Positions 1 to 9,223 of a stretch of 64,000 nt of DNA are shown here, one piece after another. The position numbers were made by a program, and so were the translations under genes. This DNA comes from Poindextera sp036272595 (GTDB taxonomy: Bacteria > Pseudomonadota > Alphaproteobacteria > Caulobacterales > Caulobacteraceae), in the NCBI GenBank assembly GCA_036272595.1, contig DATAYM010000091.1, positions 31,115 through 95,114 of the forward strand, in the 5' to 3' direction. How positions within the stretch are numbered: position 1 is the stretch's first letter; the number at the start of each line of letters is the position of its first letter. The notes under the pieces are model-generated. The model ran no database searches. It was given only the letters and a program-made list of their open reading frames with translations, and had not been told where the DNA came from.

Positions 1-671
1 CGCAGCTCCCATTCGGGATGCCGCTGGGCGAGCGGCGCCCAGGCCTCCAGTAGCGCGTCCAGGCCCTTGATCGGATGGAGCCGTCCCAGATAGAGCAACC
101 GCCGTCGGCCGCCGCCCGGCTTGCGCGGCGGCGCGGGCGCGGGCAGGTCGACCCCATTGGGAATGATCGCCACCGGCTGGCCCAGGTTGAAGGCGCGCAG
201 GTCGCGGTACTCTTGTTCCGAGGTGGCGTGCAGCAGAGCGGCCCGGCGGACGGCGGGGCCTTGCAGCAGCCGCCAGAACAAGGATTTGCGCCGGGGTGAG
301 CGCCGCAGCGCCACCGGGCTCAGGGTGCCGCGCGGGGAGACCACCAGTAAAGCCCCGGTTCGCGCCGCCGCCCAGGCCGGATAGACGTTCGGCATCATCC
401 AGAGGCTGTGCGAGTGAACGACGTCGGCGCTCGCGGCGCGGCGGGCGAGGGCCTGGCGCAGCCCTTCGGACAGGCCGACCCCGCCGATCCTGGGCGCCTC
501 GGCGAAGGTCTCGTGCGCCGGCGTCGCGAACGGCCGCGCGCCCTCGCGGGCCAGGCTGAGCAGGACGACCTCGTGGCCGCGCTCGGCAAGCGCCTGGCAG
601 AGCCGCGGCGCGCTGTAGGACGGGCCGCTGGCCTCGTCGTCGACACGGGGGAGGGCGTGGACCAGGCGCAT
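1..671 (-). CDS. Glycosyltransferase family 4, partial (C-terminus beyond window)
   Basis: Read directly from the minus strand: an ATG at 671 opens a frame that stays open to base 1, so only the first 223 or so residues are visible. The start MRLVHALPRV, the phrase VVSPRGTLSP, the segment IPNGVDLP and the GT-B phosphate-binding-like segment LYLGRLHPIKGLD (about residue 195) are typical of GT4 enzymes that add a sugar from a nucleotide donor to a lipid-linked glycan in the cytoplasm. The start lies two bases after the TGA of the asparagine synthase gene, so it is the most distal visible gene of the exopolysaccharide operon. Donor and acceptor sugars cannot be inferred. Confidence 0.88.
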   Translation of the reverse strand, partial: MRLVHALPRVDDEASGPSYSAPRLCQALAERGHEVVLLSLAREGARPFATPAHETFAEAPRIGGVGLSEGLRQALARRAASADVVHSHSLWMMPNVYPAWAAARTGALLVVSPRGTLSPVALRRSPRRKSLFWRLLQGPAVRRAALLHATSEQEYRDLRAFNLGQPVAIIPNGVDLPAPAPPRKPGGGRRRLLYLGRLHPIKGLDALLEAWAPLAQRHPEWEL

Positions 672-673
672 CG

Positions 674-2500
674 TCACGCGGCCCTGCGGATCGGCGACTC
701 GCCGAGGAAGGCGGCTGCGATACGGAGCGCCCAGCGGCGCGACCAGCCCTTGCCCATGGAAAGACCACGCCGCGTGGAGTCGTCGCCGGTATCGGACAGC
801 CAATGGGAGAGCGGCACGCTGAAGCCGGTCTTGCGCCGCTCGATCAATGTCTGCGGCAGCGGCGGCTGGGAGGATACGCCGAGCAGCTGCTTGCCGGCGC
901 CGCCGGCGAAAGCCGGCCCATGCGGCGCGAGGGCGGTCAGCAGCGCCGCATCGACAAGCGGGGTTCGCAGTTCGATGGAGTGCGCCATGCTGGCCCAGTC
1001 GGCGTCGCGCAGCAGCTGATTGCGAAGATAGTGGCTGGACTCCAGCACGCCGACCGCCTGCGCCGGTTCCAGCCGGCGCGGGGCGAGGCGTTCGCGGACG
1101 ACGGGTTCGAGCTCTTCAAGCCCGTCCCTGGCCGCCGCCGCGCCCATGAGTTCGGCGAGGTCGTCGGGCAGGTAGAGACCGCGCTGAAGCAGGTAGGCGT
1201 CGACCAGATTATCCGACAGGGCGCCCATCGCCCGCAGCTTCGGCTGACGCGTCATTCCTGACAGGGCGCCGAGGATGGGTCCGATGCAGGGCCGCAGGGG
1301 ACCGAGCGCGCTCAGGGCGCGGCCGGCGCGGGCGAGGGACGGAACGCGCTGAAACGTCGAATAGCCACGGAAAAGCTCATCGCCGCCGACGCCGGAGAGC
1401 GCCACCTTGTAGCCGCTCTCGGCCGCCGCCTTGGCCGCGAACCAGGTGTTGACCCCGTCGATGGAGGGCTGGTCCATCGCCTCCAGCAGGGCCGGTAGAT
1501 CGGCGCGGAATTCCGCGATGCCGATCTCGCGGACGGTGTGGCCAAGGCGATGGCGGCACGCGGTCGCGCGCGCCATGGGGGTCTCGTCGTCCGCGCCGCC
1601 GCGGAACTCCGGAAATGCGATGGTGATCCCCTGCAGCCGATGGCCCTGCTCGGCGGCATGGGCGGCGATGGCGGCGGAATCCACGCCGCCGGAGAGAAAG
1701 GCGCTGATCGGCACGTCGCCCACCATGTGCGCCCGGATCGAGTCGCTGACCGCGCGCCGGACGAGGGATGCGACCGGCTCGTGCGCCGCCTCGGCTTGGG
1801 GCTCCGACCAGGCGTCGGCGATGTCGGCGAAGAGACCCCTTGTCTCGGCGCCATCCGCGGCGATGCGGATCCAACCGCCGGCCGGCGCCTCGGTGATCTC
1901 GCGATAGAGGGTGAAGGGCTCCGGAACGCTGCCCCAGAGATAGAAGCCGGCCAGGCCCGCCGGGGCCAGGGTCGCCGCAACGGCGCCGGAAGCCAGCAGC
2001 GCCTTGACCTGGGAGGCGAACAGCACCGCCCCGCCCACCCGGGCGACATAGAGCGGCTTGATGCCGTAGGGGTCTCTGGCGAGAAGCAGATCTCGTCGCT
2101 GGCGATCCCAGATCGCCAGGGCGAACATGCCGCGCAGACGGCGCAGGGCGCCGATGCCTTCGCGCTCGACGAGGGCGAGGATCACCTCCGTGTCGCTGCC
2201 GGTGGCGAAGACCACGCCGGCCTGTTCCAATTCCTCGCGCAGGCTGCGGAAGTTGTAGATCTCACCGTTGAAGACGATCACCGATCGGCCGCTGGAGGAG
2301 ATCATCGGTTGGTCGGAGCGGCGATCGAGGTCGATGATGGACAGGCGCCGATGTCCCAGGAAGACGCCCGCCCGACCATCGCTCCAGAAGCCCTCGGCGT
2401 CGGGTCCGCGGGCGGCCATGCGCTGGGTCATGCGCCGCACCGCCGCGGCCCCGTCCAGGCCCCGGTCCTCCGTCATCATCAGGCCGGCGACGCCGCACAT
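674..2500 (-). CDS. asnB: Asparagine synthase (glutamine-hydrolysing), polysaccharide-locus type
   Basis: 608 aa. The protein begins MCGVAG, so Cys2 becomes the N-terminal nucleophile of a class II glutamine amidotransferase domain (about 1-200, with RGPDAEG and FNGEIYN). The synthetase domain carries the pyrophosphatase loop SGGVDS at residues 270-275. The ATG at 2500 is chosen because it exposes Cys2; the open frame continues upstream but overlaps the neighbouring glycosyltransferase gene. Family chemistry is ATP- and glutamine-dependent amidation. Paralogues inside glycan loci are often thought to amidate a sugar acid or another component, which would fit the UDP-sugar dehydrogenase across the divergent promoter, but that is inference. 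It is spaced two bases from both neighbours. Confidence 0.9.
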   Translation of the reverse strand: MCGVAGLMMTEDRGLDGAAAVRRMTQRMAARGPDAEGFWSDGRAGVFLGHRRLSIIDLDRRSDQPMISSSGRSVIVFNGEIYNFRSLREELEQAGVVFATGSDTEVILALVEREGIGALRRLRGMFALAIWDRQRRDLLLARDPYGIKPLYVARVGGAVLFASQVKALLASGAVAATLAPAGLAGFYLWGSVPEPFTLYREITEAPAGGWIRIAADGAETRGLFADIADAWSEPQAEAAHEPVASLVRRAVSDSIRAHMVGDVPISAFLSGGVDSAAIAAHAAEQGHRLQGITIAFPEFRGGADDETPMARATACRHRLGHTVREIGIAEFRADLPALLEAMDQPSIDGVNTWFAAKAAAESGYKVALSGVGGDELFRGYSTFQRVPSLARAGRALSALGPLRPCIGPILGALSGMTRQPKLRAMGALSDNLVDAYLLQRGLYLPDDLAELMGAAAARDGLEELEPVVRERLAPRRLEPAQAVGVLESSHYLRNQLLRDADWASMAHSIELRTPLVDAALLTALAPHGPAFAGGAGKQLLGVSSQPPLPQTLIERRKTGFSVPLSHWLSDTGDDSTRRGLSMGKGWSRRWALRIAAAFLGESPIRRAA

Positions 2501-2502
2501 GC

Positions 2503-3780
2503 TCAGCCTCCGATCCGCGCGGGAACGCCGGCGAGCAGCGTCTCGTAGACATCCAGGAAGGTCCTGGCGGCGACCGGTTCTGCGTACCGGGCCTCGACCG
2601 TGCGCCTGGCCGCCGCGCCCATGCCGCTGGCGAGTTCCGGCGAGTCGATCAGCCTCACCAGGCGATCCGAGAAGGCGGCGGGATCGGCCAGGTCGACGAG
2701 GAACCCGTTCTGCCCATCGTGGATGATCCCATCGGGTCCGCCGCACCGCGTCGAAACGACCGGCACGCCGGAGGCCATGGCCTCGATCACCACCATGCCG
2801 AAGCCTTCTTCGTCGGAAGGCAAGGCCAGGCAAAGGGCGTTGCGGTAGAGGCGGGCCAGGGCGTCGGAATCCGGCCGGTGCACGAGCCGGACCCGTCCGC
2901 CCAGCCCGAGCACTTCGACGCGCCGGTGGAACTCGGGCCCCGCCTCGGTCGCGCCGGCCAGCACCAGATCCGGCGAGCCGCCGACGGCGGTGGTCGTGCG
3001 GGCGTAGGCGTCCAGCAACAGGCCGAGATTCTTCCGCGGATCGGAGAATCGTCCCACGGCCAGAATGTAGGGCCGCGTCGCGTCGCGCTCACCTGGCGAC
3101 AGCGGCCGGAACAGTCCGGTGTTCACGCCCGGCGGACCATAGCGGATCAGGGCGTGGCCGTCCGCGACCCGTCTGACATGGTCCAGCATCCAGGGGTTCT
3201 CGACCAGGATGGCGTCGACCTTGGTCAGGGCGGTCTGGTCGGCGCGGCTGGCCATCGCGGTCATGACGCGCCGCCATGCGCCGAGCGGACCCTTGTCCTC
3301 GCGCTGCCGCTGCCGGCGCTCGACGGCGGTAAGGGTCGCCACCTGCAGCGCCACCGGCTTGCCCAGCCCGACCGCCGGCCACGCCCAGGCCGGCGCGCCC
3401 GCCACCACCTGCACCAGGTCGCACTCGGCGAGCAGCCGCCGCAGCAGCCCGTTGGAGCCATAACGGGAGAATTCGAATTCGCCGAAGCGCGCGCCGACAT
3501 GGACATAGGCCTGGCCGTCGAGGACCCGCGGCTCGGCGCGCGCGCCGGTGCGCCAGGTCCTCGGCTGGCTCAGCGACAGATTGCAGGGGTCGCGCCAGGA
3601 GGTGGCCAGGGAGAACATCCGCACCTCGAAATCGGAATAGCGCTCGATCGATCGGCGCAGGAATTCGGCCACCGCGCGCAGTCCGCCGATATGGCCATAG
3701 TCGGGGGTGACCACGCCGATGGTCCGCCGCCGCGGCGCGCCTGCCGTCCTCGGCGCCGCTTGTCGCGCGGTCTCAGGCAT
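2503..3780 (-). CDS. Glycosyltransferase family 4
   Basis: 425 aa. The N-terminal half has the GT-B opening GVVTPDYGHIGGLRAVAEF. The C-terminal half has the donor-site segments ILAVGRFSDPRKNLGLLL (about 230) and PSDEEGFGMVVIEAMASG (about 320), containing the E-x7-E pattern of retaining GT4 enzymes. Membrane segments are absent, so it is probably a cytoplasmic enzyme acting at the inner membrane on undecaprenyl-linked sugars. Its start overlaps the acyltransferase stop by eight bases, showing translational coupling in the exopolysaccharide operon. Sugar specificity is unknown. Confidence 0.9.
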   Translation of the reverse strand: MPETARQAAPRTAGAPRRRTIGVVTPDYGHIGGLRAVAEFLRRSIERYSDFEVRMFSLATSWRDPCNLSLSQPRTWRTGARAEPRVLDGQAYVHVGARFGEFEFSRYGSNGLLRRLLAECDLVQVVAGAPAWAWPAVGLGKPVALQVATLTAVERRQRQREDKGPLGAWRRVMTAMASRADQTALTKVDAILVENPWMLDHVRRVADGHALIRYGPPGVNTGLFRPLSPGERDATRPYILAVGRFSDPRKNLGLLLDAYARTTTAVGGSPDLVLAGATEAGPEFHRRVEVLGLGGRVRLVHRPDSDALARLYRNALCLALPSDEEGFGMVVIEAMASGVPVVSTRCGGPDGIIHDGQNGFLVDLADPAAFSDRLVRLIDSPELASGMGAAARRTVEARYAEPVAARTFLDVYETLLAGVPARIGG

Positions 3781-4999
3781 TGGAGGCCGCCAGACCCGGC
3801 GCGCTCAAGCGCAACAGCCGGCGTTTCAGGGCATCGGTGCGTCGTTCGAAGACCACCGAGAACAGGCTCGCCACCATGAGGGCCGCCAGACAGATGCCGA
3901 GCCAGCAGGCCAGCCCCGCCGCGCCGAACGGCAGCCTGGCGAGCGGCGTCGCGCCGGCCCGCCACAGGCAGAACACCACAAACGTCAGCACCGGCATGTG
4001 CACCACGTAGAGCGAGTAGGAGATGTCGGCGAGACGCCGGTCCAGGGTCAGCCCGAGGCGGGCGTTCATCACCGGCGGCCAGGCGAGCAGCAGCGCCATC
4101 CCCAGACCCTCCGCCGGATCGACAATCCGCGGATCGGCGAACGGCGTGGCCAGGAAGGCGCCCAGGCCGATCAGGCCGCCGGCCAGGGCGACCATCCGGG
4201 GAGCCGCCACCCGGCTGGCGGCCGCGCCGGCGAGCCAGATGAGCCAGAAGACAGCCAGCCAGCGCTGTCCCAGGGCGGCCAGGCCGATCGCCAGGGCCGC
4301 GCAGAGCAAAAGTTGCCAGTGCAGGGAGCCGGTGAGCTTGCGGGCTGCGACCAGGGCGGCGGGAAAGAGGAAATAGAAGAACCACTCGAGCCCCAGCGAC
4401 CAGAGCGGTTTGTCCGAGCCCATCGGCCGGCCGATGATGCTTTCCAGCGAGAGCAGCGAAGCGATCACCTCGCGCCAGCCATAGGAGGAGAACACCGCCT
4501 CATGCAGCCGCGCCCAGGGCGCTGCGTAGATCGGGGCGGTGGGCGCGAGGACATGGGCGATGCCGTCGAGCCCGGCGGTCAGCAGCAGGGCGGGCACGAT
4601 GACGATGTAGATGCGGGAGAAGCGCGAGATGGCGTAGTGGCGCCAGCGGAACGCATCGCCGGCGCGGATGACCCCGCCGCCGACCAGGTAGCCGCTGATC
4701 ACGAAGAAGACGATCACCGCCCCGCCGCCGAGGTCGAGCAGATATTTCAGTCCGGTCAGGGCGATGGCGGACTGCCGTCCGTTCTCGTTGATGGCGAAGG
4801 ACCAGGCGACCGCATGCCCGAACAGCACCACGAAGGCGCTGGTCCAGCGCAGCGTGTTCAGAAAGGGCTTCTCGGCCGTGACCGGCTGGTGACGCGCGGC
4901 GGGCGGGTTCCCGGTCGGCGGCGCGCATGCGGGCGGCGGCGGTGGCCGCGATGGTGAAGCGGCGAGGCGATCCGGGTGCGGGGCTGGCCTGACGTTCAC
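3773..4999 (-). CDS. Acyltransferase family 3, membrane O-acyltransferase
   Basis: 408 aa from a GTG start at 4999 that overlaps the polymerase stop as GTGA. A proline-rich cytoplasmic head of about 40 residues precedes the first membrane segment. The family R-x10-H motif is visible at about residues 50-61 (Arg in LRWTSAF, His in LFGHAVAW). About ten hydrophobic segments follow, including FFVISGYLVGGG and a C-terminal YSLYVVHMPVL. The family moves acyl groups, often acetyl, onto extracytoplasmic sugars; here the likely role is decorating the repeat unit. The GTG is preferred over an upstream ATG at 5305 because the extra residues would lie inside the polymerase gene and look like out-of-frame translation. 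Confidence 0.88.
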   Translation of the reverse strand: MNVRPAPHPDRLAASPSRPPPPPACAPPTGNPPAARHQPVTAEKPFLNTLRWTSAFVVLFGHAVAWSFAINENGRQSAIALTGLKYLLDLGGGAVIVFFVISGYLVGGGVIRAGDAFRWRHYAISRFSRIYIVIVPALLLTAGLDGIAHVLAPTAPIYAAPWARLHEAVFSSYGWREVIASLLSLESIIGRPMGSDKPLWSLGLEWFFYFLFPAALVAARKLTGSLHWQLLLCAALAIGLAALGQRWLAVFWLIWLAGAAASRVAAPRMVALAGGLIGLGAFLATPFADPRIVDPAEGLGMALLLAWPPVMNARLGLTLDRRLADISYSLYVVHMPVLTFVVFCLWRAGATPLARLPFGAAGLACWLGICLAALMVASLFSVVFERRTDALKRRLLRLSAPGLAASNA

Positions 5000-6495
5000 G
5001 GGCGGATTCCCGTGTAGCCCATGTTCAGTTGGCGGCCGGCCGGTCTGCGCGATCCGAACGTCGTCCGTCCGGCGATGTCGAGGATGGTGATCAGCACCGC
5101 CAGGGTCAGGAACCCGCCGATGTAGGTGCCGCCGATCCAGGCTTCCACCAGCACCCCGAACAGCGCCGCCGGGATGGCCATGATCAGGATGCCGATGTCG
5201 CGCGACGCGCCGCTGGACAACAGGAGCCACTTGCGCGTGAGCCAGCCGAGCTCGAGCCCGACGATTATCGAAACCACCACCAGCGCGACCCAGCCGCCGT
5301 TCCAATAGGCTTCGGCGGTATAGGTGGGCGCGAGCGCGCTATGCGGATCGGAGGTGCCCTCCACCAGGCCGTACAACTCGCGACCGAACCGGGTGACGTC
5401 CGGCTTGTCCGCCCACAGCACGCGCGGCACGGCCGCGGCCCATGCGTTTCGAAGACTGTCCCCGGGACGTCCCTCGTTGAACTGATCGATCATGAACGCC
5501 TGAAACGGGGCGGCCGAGAGGCGCGCCACGAACGACTGCTCCTCGGCCGCATCGGTTCGGCCGTGGACAAAGTCGTCCCAGCCTTCGGAAAGATACTGGA
5601 CCGCATCGGCCCGGTTTGTGACGCCTTCGGTGATGATGGCGTGCCGGCGCGCGTCCGTGGTCAGCGGCGCCAGAACCGCGAAATAGCCGATGGCGCAGGC
5701 GGCCACGAGCAACATGGCCGCGAGCCGGCTCCTGCGATTGAGCCACAGGCCTATGGCGACCCCCACCAAGGGAAGGATCGTGTCGGTCTTGGCCTCGCGA
5801 AGCAGACCGATCGCGGCGGCCCCGATCGCCATGGCCGCGGCGATGGCGAGCTGGGCGGCCCCGCTTTTCCCGGCGCGCGCGAAGGTCACGGTGATCGCGA
5901 TCAGCGGCAGAGGCGACACCGCGCGCAACGCCCCCGCCAACAGCAGGTTGGAAGGGGCTGGAAGCGTGAGCGCTTCGGCCGCCAGCACGACGACCGAGAT
6001 GACCATCAGCGGCAATTGAAACCGGCTTATCGCATCCAGCAACAGGCCGATCGCTTCGCCGGCGCCGCGGTTGGCCCGCTCCACCATGCACAAGGGCCAG
6101 GCGGTCAACAGGACGATGAGCACGGAAACCGAATTGAGCAGGTTGATGTTGCGCAGTTGCTCGCCTTGCGACCAGACCGGGAAGAAGGCTCGGAAATCGC
6201 TGGTATCGACGACCGTGGCGAACGCCGTGCCGAAGCCGAACATGACGCCCGCGCCCAGGACGAAGAAGCCGATGAACGCCAGGCCGGCGCCGGTTCGGGC
6301 CAGGCGCACGAATGCGATCAGCGAACCGAGACAGAACAGGCTCGCGACGCCGGCTTCCCAGACGATGGAGTTCACCGACAGCGCCGCGTCCACCGCCGAC
6401 AGCAGGGCGAACACGACGGCGTTGGCGACCGCGAAGCCATAGGCTCTGCGCCAAGTGTCTTGCTTGCCGGGCAGGATGTTCAAGGCGGCGGTCAT
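4996..6495 (-). CDS. Wzy-like polysaccharide polymerase, multi-spanning membrane protein
   Basis: 499 aa with about ten to twelve hydrophobic segments and a large polar loop at about 290-390 holding the phrase PRVLWADKPDV, a pattern I associate with oligosaccharide repeat-unit polymerases. It starts at an ATG overlapping the flippase stop by four bases (ATGA) and ends overlapping the acyltransferase GTG. The position between flippase and tailoring enzyme in a locus with a Wzc-like and a Wza-like protein supports the role of joining repeat units on the periplasmic face. Polymerases diverge strongly, so the assignment rests on topology and context. An O-antigen ligase-like protein is an alternative. 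Confidence 0.72.
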   Translation of the reverse strand: MTAALNILPGKQDTWRRAYGFAVANAVVFALLSAVDAALSVNSIVWEAGVASLFCLGSLIAFVRLARTGAGLAFIGFFVLGAGVMFGFGTAFATVVDTSDFRAFFPVWSQGEQLRNINLLNSVSVLIVLLTAWPLCMVERANRGAGEAIGLLLDAISRFQLPLMVISVVVLAAEALTLPAPSNLLLAGALRAVSPLPLIAITVTFARAGKSGAAQLAIAAAMAIGAAAIGLLREAKTDTILPLVGVAIGLWLNRRSRLAAMLLVAACAIGYFAVLAPLTTDARRHAIITEGVTNRADAVQYLSEGWDDFVHGRTDAAEEQSFVARLSAAPFQAFMIDQFNEGRPGDSLRNAWAAAVPRVLWADKPDVTRFGRELYGLVEGTSDPHSALAPTYTAEAYWNGGWVALVVVSIIVGLELGWLTRKWLLLSSGASRDIGILIMAIPAALFGVLVEAWIGGTYIGGFLTLAVLITILDIAGRTTFGSRRPAGRQLNMGYTGIRP

Positions 6496-7979
6496 ACGTC
6501 GCCCCACGCGCGCGACGGCGCATCGTCGCGGCGCCTCGGCGGCGCGAACCGCGCGCCCATTGCTGGCCAGGCTCGGGCGATGGCCAGCCAGCGCGGCTCG
6601 GCGAACAGCGCCAGGGTCGCAACGCCGGCGAGGCAGAACAGACCGGCGCGAACCACCAGTCCGGGGCGCAGCCAGACCGCCGCCGCGGCGCAGCCGGCAA
6701 GCAGCGCCAGGCCAAGCGCCCAGCGCCACAGGATCGTCCGGCGCAGATCCGGGTAGCCGATCCTGCCCAGCATGACGACCGACGCAATTCCCGCCCCGCC
6801 GATGACCAGGGTTCGCGCCAGCGCCGCGCCGGCGATGCCGAGAAACGGCGCCAGCCCCGCGGTCAGTCCGACCAGCAGGCCGACCCCGAGCAGGTTGACG
6901 TTTCGTTGGAAGCGGCCGTCGGTGGCGAACTGGACCGCCATGCCGGCGGGACCCGCTCCCGCCGCGCTGACGCCGAAGACGATGATCATCAGCGCGGGGG
7001 CCGCGCCGGCGAAACGGGCTCCGAAGAATCCCGAGACGATCTGCGGGGCGAAGAGGACGATCAGCAGTCCGCCGCCGATCGAGGCGGCGAAGGTGAGACG
7101 GCTCAAGCCGCCCAGCAGAGATTCGATATAGGCCCGGTCGTCCTGCGCCCAGGCCTTGGCGAGATGCGGCGTCAAACCGCCCTGGAACAGGTTCACCCCT
7201 TGCATGATCAGCCCGCTCAGGGTCGTGGCCGCGCCATAGCGGGCGATGTCGGCGGGCGGCTCGAAAACGCGCAGGACGCCGATCTCGCCGCGTGTCCAGA
7301 GCTGGCTGGCCGCCAGGCCGCCGATCCAGGTGTTCACCGCGTAGCGCCCGATGTCGCGGAAGCCCGAGAGCGGCCTGGCGGCGCCCGCCGCCGGTCCGGA
7401 CCGCCCGACCCTGAGGCCCAGAAGCATCGCGCCAGCGCCCGTCAGGCTGGCCAGCACCCACACGAGCATCGCCCCGAGCGGATCGCCCGGATGAACCAGC
7501 AGGAAGGTCGCTCCGAGCCCGACGGCGACGAAGACCAGGTTGGAGAACAGAATGAGGTCGAACCGCAACAGCCCGTTGCCCAGCGCGTTGGTGAGCATCA
7601 ACACCAGGGTCCCGAGCGTCCAGGCGATCGAAGCCGCGATCAGATAGCTGCCCCTGTGTCCGAAGAAGCCGAACACCACGGCGCTGGCGACGAGGGCGAT
7701 GACGAATGTCGCCGCCCCGGCGGCGAACAGCTGCCGGACGCGGGCGCGCCGCGCCGTCGCCGGCGCGTCGGCGAGTTCCGGGCAGTAGCGCGCGAGCACG
7801 TTCGGCAGGCCGACGGTGGCGACAGCGGCGATGGTTTCGGCGCACCATTGGGCGAAGATCAGCACCCCGAACGCTTCGGGACCGATGCGGCGCGCGATCA
7901 GCGTCGTCATCAGCAGCCGGCCCAGCGTCGTCGTCACGGTGGCCACGGCGTTCAGCGCGGTGTTCCGGATAAAGCTCAT
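6492..7979 (-). CDS. Polysaccharide biosynthesis flippase (Wzx-like, MOP superfamily)
   Basis: 495 aa with about twelve to fourteen membrane segments. The N-terminus (FIRNTALNAVATVTTTLGR, then IARRIGPEAFGVL) is the common opening of polysaccharide flippases in the MVF/MOP superfamily. The predicted role is moving undecaprenyl-diphosphate-linked repeat units across the inner membrane. The start at 7979 overlaps the upstream glycosyltransferase stop as ATGA, and its own stop overlaps the polymerase start the same way, so export and polymerisation genes are translationally coupled. A larger frame extends to 8468 but lies inside the neighbouring gene and is not used. Confidence 0.86.
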   Translation of the reverse strand: MSFIRNTALNAVATVTTTLGRLLMTTLIARRIGPEAFGVLIFAQWCAETIAAVATVGLPNVLARYCPELADAPATARRARVRQLFAAGAATFVIALVASAVVFGFFGHRGSYLIAASIAWTLGTLVLMLTNALGNGLLRFDLILFSNLVFVAVGLGATFLLVHPGDPLGAMLVWVLASLTGAGAMLLGLRVGRSGPAAGAARPLSGFRDIGRYAVNTWIGGLAASQLWTRGEIGVLRVFEPPADIARYGAATTLSGLIMQGVNLFQGGLTPHLAKAWAQDDRAYIESLLGGLSRLTFAASIGGGLLIVLFAPQIVSGFFGARFAGAAPALMIIVFGVSAAGAGPAGMAVQFATDGRFQRNVNLLGVGLLVGLTAGLAPFLGIAGAALARTLVIGGAGIASVVMLGRIGYPDLRRTILWRWALGLALLAGCAAAAVWLRPGLVVRAGLFCLAGVATLALFAEPRWLAIARAWPAMGARFAPPRRRDDAPSRAWGDV

Positions 7980-9223
7980 CGGCCCGCCGCCGTCAGCGCC
8001 GCCGCCCGGCGGTCGTCCCGCCTCGCCGCCATCGGCGGCGCGACCGCCCCCTCGAGCGCGCGGTGAAAGCCATCCAGGCATTCCCGATAGCTCCAGCTGG
8101 ATATCTGCTCGGCGCTCGCACGGCCCTGCGCGGCGCGCAGCGCGGGGCTGGCGACCAACCGACCGAGCGCCTGGCTCCAGGCGTCGATGTCCCCGGTCTG
8201 CGGCAGGAAGCCGTTGACGCCGTCGACGACCAGGTCGGCGGCGCAGCCCACCTGCCGCGACACCACCACCGGCAGGCCGGCGGCCATGGCTTCGTTGACG
8301 GCGAGCCCCCAAGATTCCTCTCCGTCGGCGGGAAAGGCGAAGATGTCGGCGGCGGCGTAGAGGCCGGGCAGGGCGGCCTGGTTGACGAACCCGGTGAACA
8401 CCACCTTGTCCAGCCCGGCGCCGGCGCATCGGCCGCGGAGTTCCGCTTCCAGTTCGCCGGAACCGCAAAAGACCAGCGAGCAGCGGGCGTCCGTCTGTGC
8501 GCGCAGCCGCGCCATCGCCTCGATCAGGTCGGCGGGGCGTTTCTGCGGCGTGAGCTTGCCGACGAACAGCACGGCCGGCCGATCGGCGTCGATGCCATGG
8601 CGAGCCCGCGTCCGCGCCCGCTCGCCGGCGCCTTGCCGCCGGGCGGCGGCGAAGCGTTCGTTGTCGACCGCGAACGGCGCCAGCACGATACGATCGGCGG
8701 GCATGCCCAGATCGCGGTAAAAGGCGGCGTTGCGCGAGCCGATCGCCAGGTAGCGATGGCAGGCGTGATAGAAGGCCCGGACGATCGGCCGGCGCAGCGC
8801 GGCCTTCAGGCCTCCGCGCTCCAGGTCCGCGTGGGAGTCGCCGCGCGCCAGCACGGTCAGGCCGGCCGCCCGGGCGGCGGCCAGGGCGATCCAGTTGGCG
8901 GCGAAGTTATGGCCGTGGATCAGCACCGCGTCATAGCGGCCGGACGTCAGTTCCGGCCAAAGTCCCGGTGCGATCAGCGAGAAGAACCCCCGCGGCGTCC
9001 GCGCCTGGGCCGCCCCGATGAAGCGGCTTGCATAGCCGTCGAGCAGATCGATGTCCCAGGAGACGCTGAGCCCGAAACCGGGGTCGCGTCCGCCGCGCAG
9101 GCTCACGTCGCTCAGATAGAGGACCGTCGGCTCGATCAGGGGCGATTGGTCGAGCACCCTGTAGAACGGCGCGAAATATTGGATGGGGTGCGTATTCAGC
9201 ACGGCGAGGCGGATCGTTTTCAT
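7976..9223 (-). CDS. Glycosyltransferase family 4
   Basis: 415 aa. The opening LAVLNTHPIQYFAPFYR is characteristic of a GT4 subgroup found in polysaccharide loci. The donor-binding half shows VLFVGKLTPQKRPADLIEAM (about 205) and PADGEESWGLAVNEAMAAG (about 300) with the expected glutamates. It has no membrane segment. The gene overlaps its neighbours on both sides by ATGA. Context makes it a repeat-unit-assembling transferase; donor sugar unknown. Confidence 0.9.
   Translation of the reverse strand: MKTIRLAVLNTHPIQYFAPFYRVLDQSPLIEPTVLYLSDVSLRGGRDPGFGLSVSWDIDLLDGYASRFIGAAQARTPRGFFSLIAPGLWPELTSGRYDAVLIHGHNFAANWIALAAARAAGLTVLARGDSHADLERGGLKAALRRPIVRAFYHACHRYLAIGSRNAAFYRDLGMPADRIVLAPFAVDNERFAAARRQGAGERARTRARHGIDADRPAVLFVGKLTPQKRPADLIEAMARLRAQTDARCSLVFCGSGELEAELRGRCAGAGLDKVVFTGFVNQAALPGLYAAADIFAFPADGEESWGLAVNEAMAAGLPVVVSRQVGCAADLVVDGVNGFLPQTGDIDAWSQALGRLVASPALRAAQGRASAEQISSWSYRECLDGFHRALEGAVAPPMAARRDDRRAAALTAAGR

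Noticed and set aside
2501..2833. Upstream extension of the asparagine synthase frame
   Set aside because: It would bury the N-terminal catalytic cysteine and translate the neighbouring glycosyltransferase gene out of frame.
6312..8066. Long plus-strand frame of 584 codons
   Set aside because: Antisense to the flippase and polymerase genes, which have clear membrane topology and coupled starts. The frame is Arg/Gln/Asp-rich with no domain.
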